Of a stretch of 64,000 bases of DNA, positions 60,401 to 64,000 are shown piece after piece (within the stretch, counting starts at the first letter, position 1; every line of letters starts with the position of its first letter). The position numbers and the translations under genes are program-made. Where the stretch lies: the NCBI GenBank assembly GCA_022592435.1, contig JABYQS010000121.1:50849-114848 (forward strand), in the 5' to 3' direction. The DNA comes from Cerioporus squamosus. Taxonomy: Eukaryota > Basidiomycota > Agaricomycetes > Polyporales > Polyporaceae. The notes below the pieces were generated by a model that made no database searches, was not told the DNA's origin, and saw only the letters and a list, made by a program, of their open reading frames with translations.

Positions 60401-61587
60401 CAAAACCACCTCTTACGGAGCTGGACGACTGGGTATATGCCGAGCATCGGGCATGTCAAAGCCACCAACTAGATGTCGGCTCCTCCAATAACGGTAAGGA
60501 CGTGTCCGATGACGAAAAAGATCGATAGGGGATCAAAGGAGGATGCAAGCTCAATATCGGTTTCGTCTGTCCTTGCGTCAGTTCCACATGATTAGCCCAA
60601 TAAGTTACAGCTCATCTCTAACTTCTGGTCCGCAGCACGCACCCAGGGCTCTACACTTGGATACCATACACATTCTGGCTCTCTGGGTCCTCCTGTGGGC
60701 GAGCGCTAACAATTCCGGGGCTATTCATGGTACTCCGGAGCTGCGAGTTGTCAGTGCCACACAGCAGTACACAACGTCACGCACTTCATGAATGCTGGTG
60801 TACAGCTTGCACGTCGGCATTAAAGTGAGACACTACTAGCGTTTTGAGGGCGAACTACCCGGAGTCGTATCAGATTGACGACGGTGTACCGTCACGGGCT
60901 GTGCGGGCTTGTGCCTCGAGGATCCGGGCGGGCATCACGTCTAGATCATTATGCGTGAGCACGTTCACAAACATGGCTAGAGTCTGTGGATGCAAGGACG
61001 TACGTGGCCAGAAAACACCGCTCACAGAGTATGATGTCTGCGTCTTTGACTTCCGGTTTATTTCGAGGCTGGTGCACCGTGCCGGTAGCCGCCTGTAAAG
61101 GTGGATGTCACGTCTGTGATATCCTGGCCCAAGCTGGCAGTATCTGCCCGAGTTATGGAGCAATGCACCTCAGAATCGAGGAGACAGCGAGCGTGGTTGT
61201 TCAAGTTCAAGGCATATGCGATCCAAGTCGCGTGTCCTTGCTTGTTTGCGGGCATCCGGGGTGAAAGACATGGTGGGCGATAACAAGCATCGTCCACAGC
61301 AGCTAACGAGTGACCTCTGAAGTCGAGACGCGACGACATAATGACTGTATGCGGCGAGCAGGACTGGGAACGTTAGTTCTGAGTTCTGAGTTCACCATCT
61401 TCGGAGCTTACCGGGACCAGCGTCATGGAGCGCGCATGATGCATGAGGACAGCCACATGGGCGCTCATGGTTTTCCACCTGCTCACCACGCTGGCAGTAC
61501 CGTGGTAGACGGTTGTGCGACAGCATTCGCACCGGTCCTCTTCCTTGAGACGTATCACAGCTTTTCGGATCGCATTCACGCGCGACC

Positions 61588-62902
61588 ATGAACATGGGTG
61601 CGGGTTTCCCCTCTGCATCTCCTGCAAGGCTAGTCCGGAGTTCGTGGCAGCGTAAACTCCTTGCTCGAAGAGCCACAACATCTCGCAGAACCCTCGTAAG
61701 ATATCTCTTGACACATATGTCTGCTAGGGATGACTCTAACTTACCCAGCATGCATCCACAGCCGTGCGCGCAGAGGAGTCAGACTCCCCCAAGCCACCCG
61801 AGGACCAGCTTACGTCGAAAATCGAGGCCGCTCTGAGTTACTTCCGAAATCAACGCGCCGCAGACCCATCCGCCGAAGCCCTGGTGCAGCGACTCGCCAT
61901 AAAGCCCGTAAAGCACACCATACGTTCGCTGAACCCGAAGACACTTTCAGAATCCGACTACGTCGACATCTCCGGACATACATGCCAGCTCAACGTGGCG
62001 CGGAAGTTCTCGCGGATACCGACCGTCATCCCATACCGATACCAGCCATTCACACCCTTCCGTCCCGGAACTGCTGGCTTCTTCTACTACACGAGTTCTC
62101 CGGCTCTGCCTCAGGCTGGCGAGATCCGGTTCCGAATCACCGGCAGTCCACGGCCCGACTCCTTCGCTCTCGGGCGGGACCTGCTCACATCGAACGGCCT
62201 AGTCTGGCGACTCAGTTTGCTCACGATGATCAAGGGGTTCGATGAGTATTCCCCGATCGTGGCAAAGCTGCTGAGCGAGGGCCTCGTCACGAAGCCGACG
62301 AGAGCGTCGTGTCTGAGACTCATGCGGGACATCAGCCTTTTGTCGAACACGGAGCGGGCCTTGCACTCCTTCTATCAGCCATTCGTCTTCGACTTCAAGA
62401 ATATGAAGCCGAAGAGTTTGTGGTTCCTCACGCCACACTCCCTGGACAAGGTGTCACTCGAGGAATGGCTCACCCACAACGGTCGATACGCACTGCCCAC
62501 TAATGGTACGTCGGACGCCCTCATTGATAAGCTTGAAAAAACTGATGTGTTCGGATTGCAGGAACGGTGATGCTGTGCGCTGAGCCCGCCAAAACACAGG
62601 ACGACGCCGAAGGCGATTTGATTGTGCTACGTGTCTTGTCGATTGTCCGGCCGGTGGTCTATCCCAGACGTACTGCGCGCCGTACTCCGGAAGAAGGTGC
62701 CGTCGGAGAAGGTGGAGCGGAGGAAGGAGCTGCGCAACCACGACCCCGTCAAGAGGGGCCGCACGATGTCATCCTGCGGGCGTACGAAGGACAGTTACTT
62801 GCCAACGCCCTCGGAGAGCCTATAGCTTATCGTTCGAGAGGGGAGGGCTGGCCGTTCACATGGAGGACCAACAGCGAACCCGATGGGACGGAGACCGAGT
62901 GA
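61588..62902 (+). CDS. Uncharacterised fungal protein, family member B, with a presequence-like N-terminus
   Basis: Not recognised by function. Three exons, 401 aa, all junctions in frame: introns 61696-61748 (53 nt, with a CTAAC branch site) and 62506-62561 (56 nt). Exon 1 (36 residues) is rich in Arg/Ser/Ala with no acidic residue, ARLVRSSWQRKLLARRATTS, which looks like a mitochondrial targeting presequence (inference). The core matches member A at 48750: SESDYVDISGHTCQLNVARK, GTAGFFYYTSSPALPQAGEI, RFRITGSPRPDSFALGRDLL, GLVWRLSLLTMIKG. The tail contains GEPIAYRSRGEGWPFTWR. Pairwise similarity is clear but low; the shared AGxxRFR strand and DLLT turn are the best landmarks. It converges on the gene at 63076. 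Confidence 0.72.
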
Positions 62903-63075
62903 TGGAGACATACATGTGTATCGTATCGCTCCCTCCCTAATCATGTCGCGTGTCTCGACGATCGCGGTTTGCCTTGGGTCCTTGGCCAAGCAGAAGTGAG
63001 AAGTCCAATCTCCGAGAATGGCTATCGCAGCTTCACTGCTGCATGACTTACCAGGATGAAGGCACATCATCGCGG

Positions 63076-64000
63076 TTAGGATCTCGACGTGCAGTAATAG
63101 ACGTTGTGCAGACACGTAGAAGGAGATATTTGTACATAGTATTGATGATGCTTCCTCTCGAACGGTGTAACCCCATCTTCATCTACCGACCTAGACCTCC
63201 TCGTCCTCTTATCGACCCACCGACATTCGTCTCCATAATCGTCGAGCTGAAGCTCGCCACCAAGCGATCCTAGGTATCGACCACTGTGCGCGGACTGAGA
63301 CAGTGCGCTCGAGGCGAACTTCATTGACTCCTCCGAGAAACTGTCTTCTTCGTCCTCGCTTTGGCGAAGGTTCGATATGAATCGCGTCGTCAGAATCAGG
63401 ACGAACCTATATGCGTGTGCTTAGCCAGTTTGCGTCGGAGGGTCGCAGTAGAGTAGAACTTGCGCTCACAATCTGCCGAGTACTGGTCCATCTTCAACAG
63501 AAAGCTAGGAGATATGTCAGCTGTCATTGCTATCATGAGTAGCACGATGCCTAGACGTGAAATACGTTACACCGTTGAATGCGGACTGCAAAACAATCGG
63601 TTTGAGCTTCTCTATGCGCGAACAGCAGAGTAAACGAGTACACACCACGATTTCGTAGATCCACAGAATCGTCATCGCCCTGCCGTCAGTCCAACCAGGG
63701 ATAAGTCAAAGTACGAGACGCAGAACGTAGAGTCTCTCACGCAAAGTACAAAGACCCTGAGTCACCCATTGTGATCTGAGTTGCGAGCAGGGAGCCAGAA
63801 AGACCGATGTTAACTCACCATCCCGCAAGAGGAGCCAAGCGAAGCTTCTCCGCATTCCGTTCATTCTGTTTGCTTGGCGATACGTCCCATAGGTCTTGTA
63901 TGCCGTTAAACCGAGGCACAGCAGTTCGTACACTATGCTGAGCGCTGATGATCCCACAGGGATCACTATAGAGCTTGTATGAGCAGGAGGTGGGAATCCC
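63076..64000 (-). CDS. Multi-pass membrane protein of a mushroom-expanded family (DUF6533-like), 5' part missing
   Basis: Only the C-terminal half lies in the window; the start is beyond the right edge. Small exons joined in frame: a span SSALSIVYELLCLGLTAYKT, the loop TYRQANRMNGMRRSFAWLLL ending RDG, SLYFAAMTILWIYEIV, SAFNG, FLLKMDQYSAD and FVLILTTRFISNLRQSEDEE. The pattern LLRDGSLYF...LILTxRFxxxLR is what I know from large agaricomycete families of seven-span-like proteins. The cytosolic tail is Ser/Asp-rich and ends at TAA 63076-63078. Function unknown; a receptor-like role is only a guess. Confidence 0.65.

Larger units (their letters stand above)
54647..61587. other. 6.9-kb gene-poor interval
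   Basis: Holds the Zn2Cys6 promoter (GC-rich, with many ACGCGT-like and CCGG runs) and then about 6 kb with no confident gene. It contains the inverted-repeat element at 57048-57473 and a possible exon at about 56480-56700. Long open frames here overlap on both strands and lack motifs. Confidence 0.5.

Noticed and set aside
1..64000. CRISPR array, bacterial operon or prophage content
   Set aside because: No regularly spaced repeats; the spliceosomal introns and gene families are fungal.

Overview
The window reads as nuclear DNA of a filamentous basidiomycete, most likely an agaricomycete close to the polypores. Protein-coding genes are broken by many short GT-AG introns, mostly about 50-65 nt. 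The gene set (PMC1-type Ca2+ pump, neutral trehalase, MIC60, ATG15, ATG22, PEX11, an ABCC transporter, a Zn2Cys6 factor, an F-box protein, an arrestin-fold protein) and several lineage-restricted unknown families fit that group. Coding DNA is GC-rich. No operons, CRISPR arrays, rRNA or convincing tRNA genes were seen. Every gene model was inferred by reading splice signals by eye, so exon edges are predictions.

Layout: 0.3-5.1 kb, vacuolar-type Ca2+-ATPase (minus). 5.1-10.4 kb, gene-poor. 10.4-12.7 kb, PEX11 (minus). 13.5-15.2 kb, F-box protein (minus). 15.5-17.0 kb, ATG15 lipase (minus), divergent from a disordered Pro/Ala/Glu-rich protein at 17.4-19.1 kb (plus). 20.8-21.6 kb, small phosphosite-rich protein (minus). 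24.1-26.7 kb, ATG22 (minus), divergent from MIC60 at 27.0-29.2 kb (plus). 29.3-30.5 kb, coiled-coil protein (minus). 31.0-36.9 kb, ABCC transporter (minus). 39.4-42.5 kb, neutral trehalase (plus). 43.1-45.5 kb, a tandem pair of unknown genes, the second broken. 46.1-48.0 kb, peroxisomal-type solute carrier (minus). 48.8-50.0 kb, unknown family member A (minus). 50.6-53.0 kb, arrestin-like protein (plus). 54.2-54.6 kb, Zn2Cys6 protein (minus). 54.6-61.6 kb, gene-poor, with a 426-bp inverted-repeat element. 61.6-62.9 kb, unknown family member B (plus). 63.1 kb to the right edge, a multi-pass membrane protein (minus, cut off).

Many of the recognisable genes serve the vacuole, autophagy, peroxisome and mitochondrion: Ca2+ storage (PMC1), autophagic body lysis (ATG15), export of breakdown products (ATG22), peroxisome division (PEX11), peroxisomal nucleotide exchange (carrier) and cristae structure (MIC60). 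Trehalase links to carbon mobilisation. The grouping is suggestive, but nothing in the sequence proves co-regulation.

The most unusual observations are repeated single-base frameshifts in ATG15, PEX11, the carrier and the arrestin gene, while PMC1, ABCC, NTH1 and MIC60 read cleanly; a start codon that appears to be split by an intron; a tandem duplicate killed by stop codons; a compact element with 28-bp terminal inverted repeats and a perfect G7/C7 palindrome; and two dispersed members of an uncharacterised family.
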